Shown here: positions 25,732-34,288 of the stretch, piece after piece
Numbering within the stretch: the stretch's first letter is position 1
How the letters are laid out: every line of letters begins with the position of its first letter
Made by a program: the position numbers and the translations under genes
The notes under the pieces: model-generated
Database searches by the model: none
What the model was told of the DNA's origin: nothing
Seen by the model: the letters and a program-made list of their open reading frames with translations, nothing else
Origin: JAWKMZ01 sp041391965
GTDB lineage: Bacteria > Bacteroidota > Bacteroidia > Flavobacteriales > Flavobacteriaceae
Reading direction: 5' to 3'
Length of the DNA stretch: 64,000 bases
Assembly (NCBI GenBank): GCA_041391965.1
Contig: JAWKMZ010000001.1
Span: 62,001-126,000, forward strand

Positions 25732-27273
25732 ATGACAACCAATTCTAACGAAATTTTTGGGCATCCTAAAGGCCTTGTTTACTTGTTTTTTGCTGAACTT
25801 TGGGAACGTTTTTCCTTTTATGGCATGCGAGCACTTTTAGTGCTTTACATGACCAAATCGCTCTTATTTACAGATAACATGGCTTTTGGTGTGTATGCTG
25901 CTTATATGTCGTTGGTGTATGTAACGCCAATGATTGGTGGTATTTTAGCCGATAAAATTTTAGGTTTCAGAAAAGCCATCATTCTTGGTGGTGTTTTAAT
26001 GGCTTTAGGGCATTTTTTGCTGACGTTTGAAATGCCTGTTTTCTTTTATGGCTCCTTAGCATTGATTATTGTTGGAAACGGATTTTTTAAACCTAATATT
26101 TCTTCTTTTGTTGGCGATTTGTACCAACAAGGTGATGCTCGACGTGATTCTGGTTTTACCATTTTTTATTTGGGAATCAATTTGGGCGCTGCCATTGCAC
26201 CTCTACTTTGTGCTTGGGTAGCCGCTGTTTATGGATGGCATTATGGTTTTATTTTAGCAGGAATTGGAATGGTAACTGGCCTTTTGGTGTTTAATAACGG
26301 ACTCAAAAAAAATGTATTTGAAGACAAAGGTTTAGTTCCTGAAACAAGTAATTATAACGAAAAACACTTCGGAATCAAAAAGGGTAATATTATTAATATA
26401 GCAGCTTTTTTAGCTGTTCCTGTGTTTGCACTTATTATCAAATTTCACGAGTTTGAAAGTTACTTGGTTTGGGTAGTTTCTTTATTTTTAGTAAGTTATA
26501 TTGTCTATATTTTGACAACTGTTAGCAGCACAGAAAAAAAACGATTATTAGTTGCCGTTTATTTTACAGTGCTTTACACCCTTTTTTCTGCCATTTTTGA
26601 ACAAGCAGGAAGTTCACTTACCTTATTTGCTGATAGAAATGTAAATTTGGTTGGGATGGATGCTGCTGGCACCAATAGCATCAACGCTGGTTTTATTATT
26701 CTTTTTGCTATTCCATTTTCGATGCTTTGGACTTTTTTATCCAAACGAAAAATGAATCCAAATTCAGCCATTAAATTTGGATTGGGCTTATTCTTTTTGG
26801 GTTTAGGATTTCTCATTTTTGCACTCTCATCACATAGTGTCGATGCTTTTGCCAAAACGCCTATGATGTATCTTGTTATTGGCTATATGGTACTTACCAT
26901 TGGCGAACTTTTTCTATCTCCCATTGGCTTATCAAAAATGACCGAATTATCACCTTTAAAATATGTATCTTTTATTATGGGCGTTTGGTTTTCGGCCAAT
27001 TTTTATGGTCATTTTTTTGCTGGTAAAATTGCCAAACTCACTACAGTAAGTAATGGTGATGCCACAATGTTTACCAAAGGCTATTTTGGGGATATTGTCA
27101 ATTGTATAACAGGCTTTACACCAGACATAGCAACTCAAAACAGTGAAGCCTTTCAACAATTGTATTCATATGTATCGGTTTATGCCAGTTTTGGTATTAT
27201 TAGTATGATAGTTGGTATATTTGCAATACTAATTTCACCAGGTGTTAAAAAACTGATGTCTGGTATCCATTAA
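25732..27273 (+). CDS. Proton-dependent oligopeptide (POT) transporter
   Basis: A 513-aa major-facilitator protein with about 12-14 spans. The N-terminal motif ELWERFSFYGMRALLVLYM contains the ExxERFxxY signature of the POT/PTR2 family for proton coupling. The conserved GGILADKILGFR loop follows helix 2, and FTIFYLGINLGA is the PTR signature region. It imports di- and tripeptides across the cytoplasmic membrane. The O-methyltransferase gene begins 10 bp downstream. Together with nearby M1 and PepE peptidases it suggests peptide use. Confidence 0.95.
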   Translation: MTTNSNEIFGHPKGLVYLFFAELWERFSFYGMRALLVLYMTKSLLFTDNMAFGVYAAYMSLVYVTPMIGGILADKILGFRKAIILGGVLMALGHFLLTFEMPVFFYGSLALIIVGNGFFKPNISSFVGDLYQQGDARRDSGFTIFYLGINLGAAIAPLLCAWVAAVYGWHYGFILAGIGMVTGLLVFNNGLKKNVFEDKGLVPETSNYNEKHFGIKKGNIINIAAFLAVPVFALIIKFHEFESYLVWVVSLFLVSYIVYILTTVSSTEKKRLLVAVYFTVLYTLFSAIFEQAGSSLTLFADRNVNLVGMDAAGTNSINAGFIILFAIPFSMLWTFLSKRKMNPNSAIKFGLGLFFLGLGFLIFALSSHSVDAFAKTPMMYLVIGYMVLTIGELFLSPIGLSKMTELSPLKYVSFIMGVWFSANFYGHFFAGKIAKLTTVSNGDATMFTKGYFGDIVNCITGFTPDIATQNSEAFQQLYSYVSVYASFGIISMIVGIFAILISPGVKKLMSGIH

Positions 27274-27283
27274 ATGAATTAAA

Positions 27284-27925
27284 ATGCACTTTTTATCAGA
27301 AAAAATTGATGATTATGTTGTAACACATTCTGAAAACGAACCCGAATTATTACAACAGCTCACACGCGAAACGTATCAAAAAATAATGCAACCACGTATG
27401 TTGAGTGGTCATTATCAAGGGAGAGTGTTGAGTATGATATCTAAATTAGTCAACCCAAAAACCATCCTTGAAATTGGTACATATACAGGCTATTCTGCCT
27501 TATGTTTGGCTGAAGGGTTGCAACAAGATGGCGAGTTGCATACCATTGACATTAATGAAGAGTTATTCGATTTTCAAAGAGCTTATTTTGACAAATCGGA
27601 TTACGGAAAACAAATCCATCAACATTTAGGAAATGCCTTAGAAATTATTCCTACACTTAACAAAACATTTGATATTGTATTTATTGATGCTGATAAAGAA
27701 AATTATTCTACGTATTTTAATAGTGTTATTGACAAGGTAAATTATGGAGGCATTATTCTTTCTGATAATGTCCTTTGGAGTGGAAAAGTGATTGAACCTT
27801 TAAAGACACATGATATTTCAACAAAAGCTATTTTGGAGTACAATACGCTTTTAAAATCTGATAGTAGAGTTGAAACTGTAATGCTACCAATTAGAGATGG
27901 ATTGACGGTTAGTAGAAAAAAATGA
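27284..27925 (+). CDS. Class I SAM-dependent O-methyltransferase
   Basis: A 213-aa member of the caffeoyl-CoA O-methyltransferase-like family. SAM-binding ILEIGTYTGYSALCLAEGL is followed by the acidic LHTIDINEEL loop. The metal/substrate motif DIVFIDADKENY carries the Asp expected to bind a divalent cation, and GGIILSDNVLW follows. Bacterial members methylate small catechol-like compounds; the physiological substrate here is unknown. It is convergent with tatA, with only 4 bp between stops. Confidence 0.92.
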   Translation: MHFLSEKIDDYVVTHSENEPELLQQLTRETYQKIMQPRMLSGHYQGRVLSMISKLVNPKTILEIGTYTGYSALCLAEGLQQDGELHTIDINEELFDFQRAYFDKSDYGKQIHQHLGNALEIIPTLNKTFDIVFIDADKENYSTYFNSVIDKVNYGGIILSDNVLWSGKVIEPLKTHDISTKAILEYNTLLKSDSRVETVMLPIRDGLTVSRKK

Positions 27926-27929
27926 TTTT

Positions 27930-28217
27930 TTAAAGTTTTCGTCTAACTGAACCCGTAAAATCTTCTAAATCGTCTTTTACTTTATTAATTTCGTTGCTGA
28001 TGTCTTTAGTAAAACTGGTGTCAATACCACTGTTTTCAGCACTTTTGGTAATTTCGCTTTTAATATCGTTGGTAGCATCTTTAAGCATACGCATGCCTTT
28101 GCCAAGACCTCTTGCAATTTCAGGTATTTTGTCGGCACCAAATACCATAACCAGTACAAAAAGTATAAACATAACTTCTGTGGTGCCTATAAATAAATAT
28201 GTTGGTTGTACTATCAC
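27930..28217 (-). CDS. tatA: Twin-arginine translocase subunit TatA/TatE
   Basis: A 95-aa protein with a very short N-terminus, one transmembrane helix (FIGTTEVMFILFVLVMVF), the hinge FGADKIPEIARGLGKGM and an amphipathic helix. A charged C-terminal tail follows. It forms the pore component of Tat export of folded proteins. No tatC is adjacent. The start is GTG at 28217, only 4 nt after an exact minus-7 box on this strand, so the mRNA may be leaderless. No ATG is available before the membrane helix. Confidence 0.92.
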   Translation of the reverse strand: MIVQPTYLFIGTTEVMFILFVLVMVFGADKIPEIARGLGKGMRMLKDATNDIKSEITKSAENSGIDTSFTKDISNEINKVKDDLEDFTGSVRRKL

Positions 28218-28221
28218 AATG

Positions 28222-28229
28222 CAAATATA
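28222..28229 (-). promoter_or_regulatory. Minus-7 promoter box TATATTTG next to the tatA start
   Basis: An exact TAnnTTTG box on the minus strand whose last base is separated from the tatA GTG by only 4 nt. With normal geometry, transcription would begin at or next to the start codon. Confidence 0.5.
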
Positions 28230-28249
28230 GCGAGTTGTTTGATTAGAAT

Positions 28250-28279
28250 AAAAAAAGCCGACTCAAAAAAATCGGCTTT
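28250..28279 (-). terminator. Terminator of the M1 peptidase gene
   Basis: The stem aaagccga/tcggcttt (28254-28261, 28272-28279) with a 10-nt loop is flanked on the left by seven A, which form the U tract on the minus strand. It lies 16 bp beyond the peptidase stop. Confidence 0.85.
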
Positions 28280-28295
28280 ATATAAAATTTATGAT

Positions 28296-30569
28296 TTAAT
28301 CATTTATTTGGCTTTTAAATGCCTCAAATTCACTTTGTTTTATTTCTCTTGGCCAAGCATTGTTTGAGGTATCCACATCAGCTGTTTCTAAATTTGGATC
28401 TACTTTAAAAGCTACAATTTCTTTGTCAGAAGCAATGGCTTTACTCACTTCTTTATCATTTTTACGCCATATTTGCGCAGGAAATGTTTCTGTTTTAGTG
28501 GTTCCATCGGCATAAGTGTATTGTATAATTATTGGCATAACTAAGCCTCCTGGTTTATCAAAAGTCACATTATAAAAATACTTAGGTTGCTTTAGATTTT
28601 TACGCTCTGCTTCAGTAAAATTATCCATAATGTAGGTTTTTAATGGGGTTGACGTTTCCATTAAATCTTTTGGAACTGCATCAGAATTTTCTTCAGTTAA
28701 ATACACCATATCCAAATCGGTTAAAGGCACGCCTCTACTTTGTGAATAATTTTTTGCATATTGGTTTGGAATGGATGAAACGCTGTATTTTTTTACATCT
28801 TTAATTCCTATATCTACATAATCTGTTGTGTAAAACCATCCTCTCCAAAACCAATCCAAATCAAATGCCGACGCATCTTCCATGGTTCTGAAAAAATCTT
28901 CTGGTGTTGGGTGTTTAAATTTCCAACGATTGGCATAGGTTTTAAAAGCATAATCAAACAACTCATGTCCCATAACAGTTTCTCTAAGAATATTTAAAGC
29001 GGTTGCAGGTTTTCCGTAAGCGTTATTACCAAATTGGTGTACGTTAAGCCCTTTGGTCATTATAGGCGAAATAAAATCTTGATTACCTCCCATGTAAGGT
29101 ATTATTTTTTGAGCAGGACCACGACGTGACGGAAAATTTTTATCGTCTGCTGATAGTGCTTCAGGATAGGTTTTACCAAAATCTTGCTCTGCAATGTACT
29201 CTAAAAAGGTATTTAACCCTTCGTCCATCCAAGTCCATTGACGTTCGTCACTATTAACAATCATTGGAAAATAGTTATGTCCTACTTCATGTACAATAAC
29301 ACCAATCATTCCGTATTTAGTGCGGTCACTGTATGTACCATCTTCATCTGGTCGTCCATGGTTCCAGCAAATCATTGGATATTCCATGCCTTGGTCTTTA
29401 GCATGTACAGAAATAGCTTTATGATATGGATAATCAAAAGTCATCCTTGAATATGATTTTAAAGTGCTTGCTACCGTTTTGGTTGACCATTGTTCCCAAA
29501 GCGGATTGCCTTCTTTTGGGTATAAGGACACAGCCATTACGTCTTTAGTGTTGAGTTTAACAGCCATCATATCCCAAATAAATTTTCGAGAGGTGGCAAA
29601 TGCAAAATCTCTAACATTTTTAGCTTGTAATTTCCAGGTTTTCTTTTGATTAGAAAATCCTTTTTCGGCAGCTTCGGCTTCGGCTTGTGTTACAATTACA
29701 ACAGGTTTATCATATGATTGTTTGGCTTTTTCATAACGTGCCATCATGGTTTTTGTAAACACTTCGTCTCTGTTCATCAAGGTACCAGTTCCATCCAAAA
29801 TATGGTCAGCAGGCACTGTAATATTTACTTCAAAATTTCCAAAAGGCAAAGCAAATTCATCACGTCCCCAAAACTGCGAATTTTGCCAGCCTTCAACATC
29901 ATTATACACAGCCATTCTTGGATAAAATTGTGCTATTTCGTAAGTTCTATTGCCATCTTTCGGAAAATATTCATAACCTGAGCGTCCTCCATCTTTCACA
30001 TGATCATTTATTTTGTACCACCACTTGATGGCAAACGAAAATTTTTCACCTGATTTTAAAACCTGTGGCAATTCAATGCGCATCATGGTTTGGTTGATGA
30101 AATAATTAAGTGGTTTTTTTGCGACATCTGTAACCGCTTCAATGTTAAAACCACCATCAAAAGCGTTTTCCATATAGTCTTTTGCAAAGGTTGATGGTCT
30201 TAATCCGCCTCTAATAACACTGGTTTCAATAGAAGGACTTTTGGTATCTTTTGCTCTTACATTTTGGTCCAATTGCACCCAAAGATAGGTAAGGTCATCT
30301 GGTGAGTTATTGGTGTATGTAATGATTTCATCACCATACAATTTGGCGTTTTTATCATCTAACTCAATATTCATTTTATAATCGGCTTCTTGCTGATAAT
30401 AAGCTGGTCCAGGAGCACCAGATGCGGTTCTGAACATATTTGGCGTTGCAAACTCATCAGACAATTGCTTAAATTTGTTGGTGTTTGTATGGCCTTGTTG
30501 GGTATTTTGTGCGTAAGATTGAATACCAATAAATGCTAAAAATAGCAGACCAATTTTAGTATATTTCAT
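28296..30569 (-). CDS. M1-family metallopeptidase, secreted
   Basis: A 757-aa aminopeptidase-like zinc peptidase. The signal peptide (MKYTKIGLLFLAFIGIQSYAQ) is followed by the beta-rich M1 N-terminal domain. The catalytic HEVGH is followed by 18 residues and the zinc-binding Glu (HExxH-x18-E, with WMDEGLNTF). The family GAMEN motif is not obvious in its canonical form, as in other bacterial M1 relatives. It probably trims peptides in the envelope or outside the cell. It follows the DUF6702 gene after 56 bp, with its own minus-7 box. Confidence 0.94.
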   Translation of the reverse strand: MKYTKIGLLFLAFIGIQSYAQNTQQGHTNTNKFKQLSDEFATPNMFRTASGAPGPAYYQQEADYKMNIELDDKNAKLYGDEIITYTNNSPDDLTYLWVQLDQNVRAKDTKSPSIETSVIRGGLRPSTFAKDYMENAFDGGFNIEAVTDVAKKPLNYFINQTMMRIELPQVLKSGEKFSFAIKWWYKINDHVKDGGRSGYEYFPKDGNRTYEIAQFYPRMAVYNDVEGWQNSQFWGRDEFALPFGNFEVNITVPADHILDGTGTLMNRDEVFTKTMMARYEKAKQSYDKPVVIVTQAEAEAAEKGFSNQKKTWKLQAKNVRDFAFATSRKFIWDMMAVKLNTKDVMAVSLYPKEGNPLWEQWSTKTVASTLKSYSRMTFDYPYHKAISVHAKDQGMEYPMICWNHGRPDEDGTYSDRTKYGMIGVIVHEVGHNYFPMIVNSDERQWTWMDEGLNTFLEYIAEQDFGKTYPEALSADDKNFPSRRGPAQKIIPYMGGNQDFISPIMTKGLNVHQFGNNAYGKPATALNILRETVMGHELFDYAFKTYANRWKFKHPTPEDFFRTMEDASAFDLDWFWRGWFYTTDYVDIGIKDVKKYSVSSIPNQYAKNYSQSRGVPLTDLDMVYLTEENSDAVPKDLMETSTPLKTYIMDNFTEAERKNLKQPKYFYNVTFDKPGGLVMPIIIQYTYADGTTKTETFPAQIWRKNDKEVSKAIASDKEIVAFKVDPNLETADVDTSNNAWPREIKQSEFEAFKSQIND

Positions 30570-30589
30570 TTTTGTGGAGATTAAAAGGT

Positions 30590-30597
30590 CAAAAATA
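30590..30597 (-). promoter_or_regulatory. Minus-7 promoter box TATTTTTG
   Basis: An exact TAnnTTTG box on the minus strand, 20 nt upstream of the M1 peptidase ATG. It suggests the peptidase has a promoter separate from the three genes upstream. Confidence 0.55.
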
Positions 30598-30625
30598 ACT
30601 AAAACATAATTTTTAAAAACAGTTT

Positions 30626-31126
30626 TTAAAAGTTTAACATTCCTTTATCATTATCTGGAGTTAGCATAAAACTTTTATTTTGTGTATTAATATTGGTTTT
30701 AATCACATTTTGTTGATCTTCAAACATATCAAACAACACCTGATTTTCGATTTCAAACGATTTTATGTTGGTAACATCATCAATTTCCAAATAACAAAGT
30801 ACAATATCATCTTCATATTCTTTACCAATAAAATCAAAAGTAACTGGTTTGCCATTAATTTTTATATGAATTTTTTCTTTTAGGTAACGCTCCATATAAA
30901 GTTGCACTTCTGGAGTTTCTTTGGCTGAATCGAGGCTTATATTTTTATCATAACGCGTTTGGAGTAATTTTTCAAAATCTTCTATAAAAATGCGTGAAAT
31001 AATTTGAACCGATTGTTTTTCTTTTACATAATCCACTTGAGTAACGCTTACATAAAACTTATGGAGTGTAGCCGAAGTAAGCAACGGAAACACAAGTACT
31101 AAACACAGTATTTTAAAAATTTTCAT
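30626..31126 (-). CDS. DUF6702-like secreted protein
   Basis: 166 aa with a signal peptide (MKIFKILCLVLVFPLLTSA). The mature part begins HKFYVSVTQVDY and is beta-rich, with a hydrophobic pattern resembling DUF6702. This uncharacterised family is found in flavobacteria beside M1 peptidases. No catalytic motif was seen. It lies 61 bp downstream of a CarboxypepD_reg-like gene and 56 bp upstream of the peptidase. A role in protein maturation or surface display is only a guess from neighbourhood. Confidence 0.75.
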   Translation of the reverse strand: MKIFKILCLVLVFPLLTSATLHKFYVSVTQVDYVKEKQSVQIISRIFIEDFEKLLQTRYDKNISLDSAKETPEVQLYMERYLKEKIHIKINGKPVTFDFIGKEYEDDIVLCYLEIDDVTNIKSFEIENQVLFDMFEDQQNVIKTNINTQNKSFMLTPDNDKGMLNF

Positions 31127-31187
31127 CTTTTAATTTTAGAATTGTAAATGTATTAAAGTGTTTCAAAAAACAGTCCAATCTTTGAAA

Positions 31188-31958
31188 TTATTCCTTTTTA
31201 TTTTGAAGATTGGTTTTATACGTTTTTAATTTTTGTTTTAAAAACTCTAAGGTTTTGATGCCTTGATTGAGCTTGCAAAGGACTGAAAACTGCTCGTCTT
31301 CTGAAACGTAATAAAAAAATTCGGCTTGTGAGGCTTCATCCAAACTATCATTTTGAAAAAGCAAGTCTGAAAAATCAGATTTTATTTTGTTCATACAAAC
31401 ATCTTGCTTTTCTAATTTAATTTGGTTTTTTAGCATTTTTGTTCTGCCTGAAATGGCATTGATAAGTGGATTTAATGGAACTATTCCGCCTCCTGTTGTG
31501 GCTTCATTCAAGCGTCTTTCGCTTTGTGTTTTTGGTTTACCTACATAACCAGGAATGCCCAAATCGTAAAAATTTATAGCGCGTTTAGCATCCAAATTTT
31601 CAATATCTGAATCTAATTGTCCTGTTAAAATTTTGCCTATAACCACTTCATCCAAAGCATTAATTTGTTCTTCAAGATAAACGGTTAGTGTTTTTGCCTT
31701 TATGGTTGTTTCATTAATTAAGACCTCTTTCAGTTTATAAGAAACTCCAGAAAACACCAAAGTATCATAGAGTTTTACCGGAATTGTAAACTCGCCATTG
31801 CTATTGGTAATTGTAAATTTGCTTTCGGTTTTATTGATAACGTGTATGCCTTCAACCTCATCAGTTCCAAAAATTTTTCCTTGGACACTTGTTTGTGAAG
31901 CAACATTTTCAAAGTAAAAAAACCCAATAATAAAGTAGAGATATTTAATTTTTTCCAC
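31188..31958 (-). CDS. CarboxypepD_reg-like domain protein, secreted
   Basis: 256 aa. After a signal peptide (IKYLYFIIGFFYFENVASQ), the region at about 22-95 is a carboxypeptidase regulatory-like beta-sandwich (VQGKIFGTDEVEGIHVINKT, SNGEFTIPVKLYDTLVFSGV). This domain is common at the N-terminus of SusC/TonB receptors. Here no receptor barrel follows: residues 110-256 are helical and charged. The gene overlaps its upstream paralogue by 14 bp. Function unknown. Confidence 0.82.
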   Translation of the reverse strand: MEKIKYLYFIIGFFYFENVASQTSVQGKIFGTDEVEGIHVINKTESKFTITNSNGEFTIPVKLYDTLVFSGVSYKLKEVLINETTIKAKTLTVYLEEQINALDEVVIGKILTGQLDSDIENLDAKRAINFYDLGIPGYVGKPKTQSERRLNEATTGGGIVPLNPLINAISGRTKMLKNQIKLEKQDVCMNKIKSDFSDLLFQNDSLDEASQAEFFYYVSEDEQFSVLCKLNQGIKTLEFLKQKLKTYKTNLQNKKE

Positions 31959-32766
31959 TTTCTGAAGCTAAAAATTCTTGGCTTTTTTGGCTGATAAATT
32001 CTAAGAATTCAAATTCTTTGCCTGATTTTAACAACGAATAATCCAAACCACTACTTTCAACATAATTGATAAAGGCGTCTACTTTATTTTCAGGAATATG
32101 AAAATTATCTACCAAAAATTTGGTGCTGTAATGGTCTCTAAACCCTCCAACAGGAATTTTGGCAACTGTATCTTTTCTATCAACATTTTTTTGATGTTTG
32201 TCCGATTTAAACAAAGGCTTTAAAAACAAACCAACCATATTGATTACATTAAGTCCATACATCATGTTTTGACCTTGTTTATCCATAGCAATGTTGACTA
32301 CTTCCGATTTATAATCGTCAGAAAAATCGTAATCATTAATGTTTGCTAAACCAAAATAAATGGCATTCAAATCTGGATTAAAAGTCTTAACACTTTCAAT
32401 ATCAACCATTAGATTTCCGGTTAAATCATAAGGCAAAATGACTACTTCATCAAGTTTATTGACTTTTTCTACTAAAAAAACGGTCATTTTTTTAGAGGCA
32501 ATTATTTTCTCATCTATAGTGACTGTAAAATCTTTAAATTGTAAAGCACGCACTTCAATGACATCATTTAAAGTCACTTTTAAGGTAAATTTCCCTTCGG
32601 CATCTGTAACGGTTCCTCTGTTAGACGAAGTATTATAAACGGTTATACCTTCTAAATCATCACTATCAACCACAATTTTGCCACTAATTTCAATACGATC
32701 GGCACCTTGAGCCATCAAACAAATGGTAGAAAGTAGAAATGCTATTAAGAGGATTGGTTTTTTCAT
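31945..32766 (-). CDS. CarboxypepD_reg-like domain protein, secreted
   Basis: 273 aa, a paralogue of the downstream gene. It has a signal peptide (MKKPILLIAFLLSTICLMAQ) and a regulatory-like beta-sandwich (IEISGKIVVDSDDLEGITVY, TDAEGKFTLKVTLND). Next comes LDEVVILPYDLTGNLMVDIE, the counterpart of LDEVVIGKILTGQLDSDIE in its neighbour, and then a helical C-terminal half. The shared LDEVV motif is the same boundary that leads into TonB-dependent receptors elsewhere. It is the first gene of a four-gene minus-strand group ending in the M1 peptidase. Function unknown. Confidence 0.82.
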   Translation of the reverse strand: MKKPILLIAFLLSTICLMAQGADRIEISGKIVVDSDDLEGITVYNTSSNRGTVTDAEGKFTLKVTLNDVIEVRALQFKDFTVTIDEKIIASKKMTVFLVEKVNKLDEVVILPYDLTGNLMVDIESVKTFNPDLNAIYFGLANINDYDFSDDYKSEVVNIAMDKQGQNMMYGLNVINMVGLFLKPLFKSDKHQKNVDRKDTVAKIPVGGFRDHYSTKFLVDNFHIPENKVDAFINYVESSGLDYSLLKSGKEFEFLEFISQKSQEFLASESGKN

Positions 32767-32880
32767 AAGTTGCTTATTAGTAGGTTAAAGAAACGGTTTC
32801 AAATCTTAATTAAAATGCAAAACCATTTTAAACTTTTGTTAAAACGATAGATTACTTAAATTTACGACAAATAATTTGAG

Positions 32881-33588
32881 ATGAGAAATATTATTATTGC
32901 TAGTACATCAACGCTTCATGGAAGTGGTTATTTAGACTACCTTTTAGAGCATTTAAAAGTGTTTTTTGCCCAAACCGATGAGATTTTGTTTATTCCATAT
33001 GCAAGACCTGGAGGCATTAGCCATGACGCATACACAGCAAAAGCCAATGAAGCCTTTAACACTATTGGAAAAAAAGTAAAAGGCATCCATGAGTTTGAAA
33101 ATCCTATAGAAGCTGTAAAACAAGCAAAAGGCATTTTTACTGGTGGCGGAAACACCTTTGTTTTGGTAAACCATCTTTACAAAAACCAATTGATAGAACC
33201 TTTAAAAGAAGTTGTAACTAATGGTGTTCCGTATTTAGGAACCAGCGCTGGAAGCAATATTTGCGGATTGACGATGAACACCACCAACGACATGCCAATT
33301 GTGTATCCTCCAAGTTTTAAAACCTTAGGTTTGGTGCCTTTTAATATCAATCCGCATTATTTAGACCCTGACCTAAACAGCAAACATATGGGTGAAACCA
33401 GAGAAACACGCATCAAAGAGTTTCATGCCTATAACACACCACCTGTTGTTGGACTTAGAGAAGGCAGTTGGTTAGAGGTTAAAGGAAATCACGTGGTTTT
33501 AAAAGGCACTTTAACAGCACGTATTTTTGAACAGAACAAAATTCCTTATGAAGTAGAAACTGGAACAAATTTGAGTGCTCTAAAATAA
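32881..33588 (+). CDS. pepE: Dipeptidase E (alpha-aspartyl dipeptidase)
   Basis: A 235-aa serine peptidase of family S51 that hydrolyses Asp-Xaa dipeptides in the cytoplasm. The nucleophile lies in YLGTSAGSN, preceded by GIFTGGGNTF. Active-site histidines are expected in the NPHYLD segment. Length matches the E. coli enzyme. The ATG follows a near-consensus TAATTTG motif. An imperfect hairpin terminator begins at the stop codon, and the minus-strand tRNA-Gly gene ends just beyond it. Confidence 0.95.
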   Translation: MRNIIIASTSTLHGSGYLDYLLEHLKVFFAQTDEILFIPYARPGGISHDAYTAKANEAFNTIGKKVKGIHEFENPIEAVKQAKGIFTGGGNTFVLVNHLYKNQLIEPLKEVVTNGVPYLGTSAGSNICGLTMNTTNDMPIVYPPSFKTLGLVPFNINPHYLDPDLNSKHMGETRETRIKEFHAYNTPPVVGLREGSWLEVKGNHVVLKGTLTARIFEQNKIPYEVETGTNLSALK

Positions 33589-33615
33589 AAAAGCTCCACT
33601 ATTAGTGAAGCTTTT
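33589..33615. terminator. Hairpin between pepE and tRNA-Gly
   Basis: A 12-bp stem with one mismatch (aaaagctccact 33589-33600 with 33604-33615) and a 3-nt loop. The T-run on the right is short, while the A-rich left side gives a U-rich tail on the minus strand. It can terminate pepE and the convergent tRNA. Confidence 0.6.
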
Positions 33616-33616
33616 G

Positions 33617-33689
33617 AGCGAAAGACGAGGGTCGAACTCGCGACATTCAGCTTGGAAGGCTGACGCTCTACCAACTGAGCTACTTTCGC
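33617..33689 (-). tRNA. tRNA-Gly (anticodon UCC)
   Basis: A 73-nt cloverleaf read on the minus strand. The acceptor stem is GCGAAAG/CTTTCGC with discriminator T, the D arm is GCTC-AGTTGGTA-GAGC, and the anticodon stem is TCAGC/GCTGA around loop CTTCCAA. The T arm is GCGAG-TTCGACC-CTCGT. The anticodon TCC reads GGA and GGG/GGN by wobble, so glycine. The 3' CCA is not encoded. An exact minus-7 box lies 10 nt upstream. Confidence 0.96.
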
Positions 33690-33699
33690 ATTGGTAATG

Positions 33700-33707
33700 C
33701 AAATATA
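33700..33707 (-). promoter_or_regulatory. Minus-7 promoter box TATATTTG of tRNA-Gly
   Basis: An exact TAnnTTTG match on the minus strand, ending 10 nt before the 5' end of the tRNA, a position consistent with a short 5' leader removed by RNase P. Confidence 0.65.
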
Positions 33708-33787
33708 AACAAAGTATTTTTTTTGAAAAAGCATTTTTACAGCTTCTTTAAAAAAATGATAATCCAAAAACTTCAAGTCCTTCAAAA

Positions 33788-34243
33788 GTGCAAAACTCAT
33801 CCATTCAAATACAGTTAATTTCTTCAAAAGAAACCTATATAGTAAGGCATCCTGTTTTAAGAGAAGGTCGTCCCATAGAAACCTGCTGCTTTGAAGGTGA
33901 TGCCTTAGACACAACATTTCATTTAGGTCTCTTTTTAAATAAAGAATTGGTTGGTGTAGCTTCCTTTATGAAAAATAATAACGTCATTTTTGCAGAACAA
34001 GCTCAGTATCAATTACGAGGTATGGCAATTTTAAAACAACATCAAGGCTTGGGTTTTGGCAATCAACTTTTAAAACACGGCGAACAGCTTTTAAAAAACA
34101 AAAACGCAGCACTACTTTGGTTTAACGCCAGAGAAATTGCCATAAATTTTTACAAAAAAAACAACTACCAAACACTTGGAAACGCTTTTGAAATTACAGG
34201 AATTGGCACACATTATGTGATGTTCAAAAAAATACTTAAATAA
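33788..34243 (+). CDS. GNAT-family N-acetyltransferase
   Basis: A 151-aa acetyltransferase fold. The acetyl-CoA binding motif A is ILKQHQGLGFGNQLLKHGE, containing Q-x2-G-x-G. The C-terminal INFYKKNNYQTLGNAFEI is the typical motif B. The start is GTG at 33788. The substrate could be an amino acid, antibiotic or protein N-terminus; nothing here decides. It is a single gene between tRNA-Gly and the M48 protease. Confidence 0.9.
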   Translation: MQNSSIQIQLISSKETYIVRHPVLREGRPIETCCFEGDALDTTFHLGLFLNKELVGVASFMKNNNVIFAEQAQYQLRGMAILKQHQGLGFGNQLLKHGEQLLKNKNAALLWFNAREIAINFYKKNNYQTLGNAFEITGIGTHYVMFKKILK

Positions 34244-34288
34244 CTTAGCTAAGTTTTGTAAATTTAGTGGTATAAATCTGTTTGTCTT

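Noticed and set aside
33546..33917. 123-codon open frame on the minus strand spanning the tRNA-Gly and pepE end
   Set aside because: It runs through the tRNA gene and overlaps pepE and the GNAT gene; part of its translation is simply tRNA sequence.
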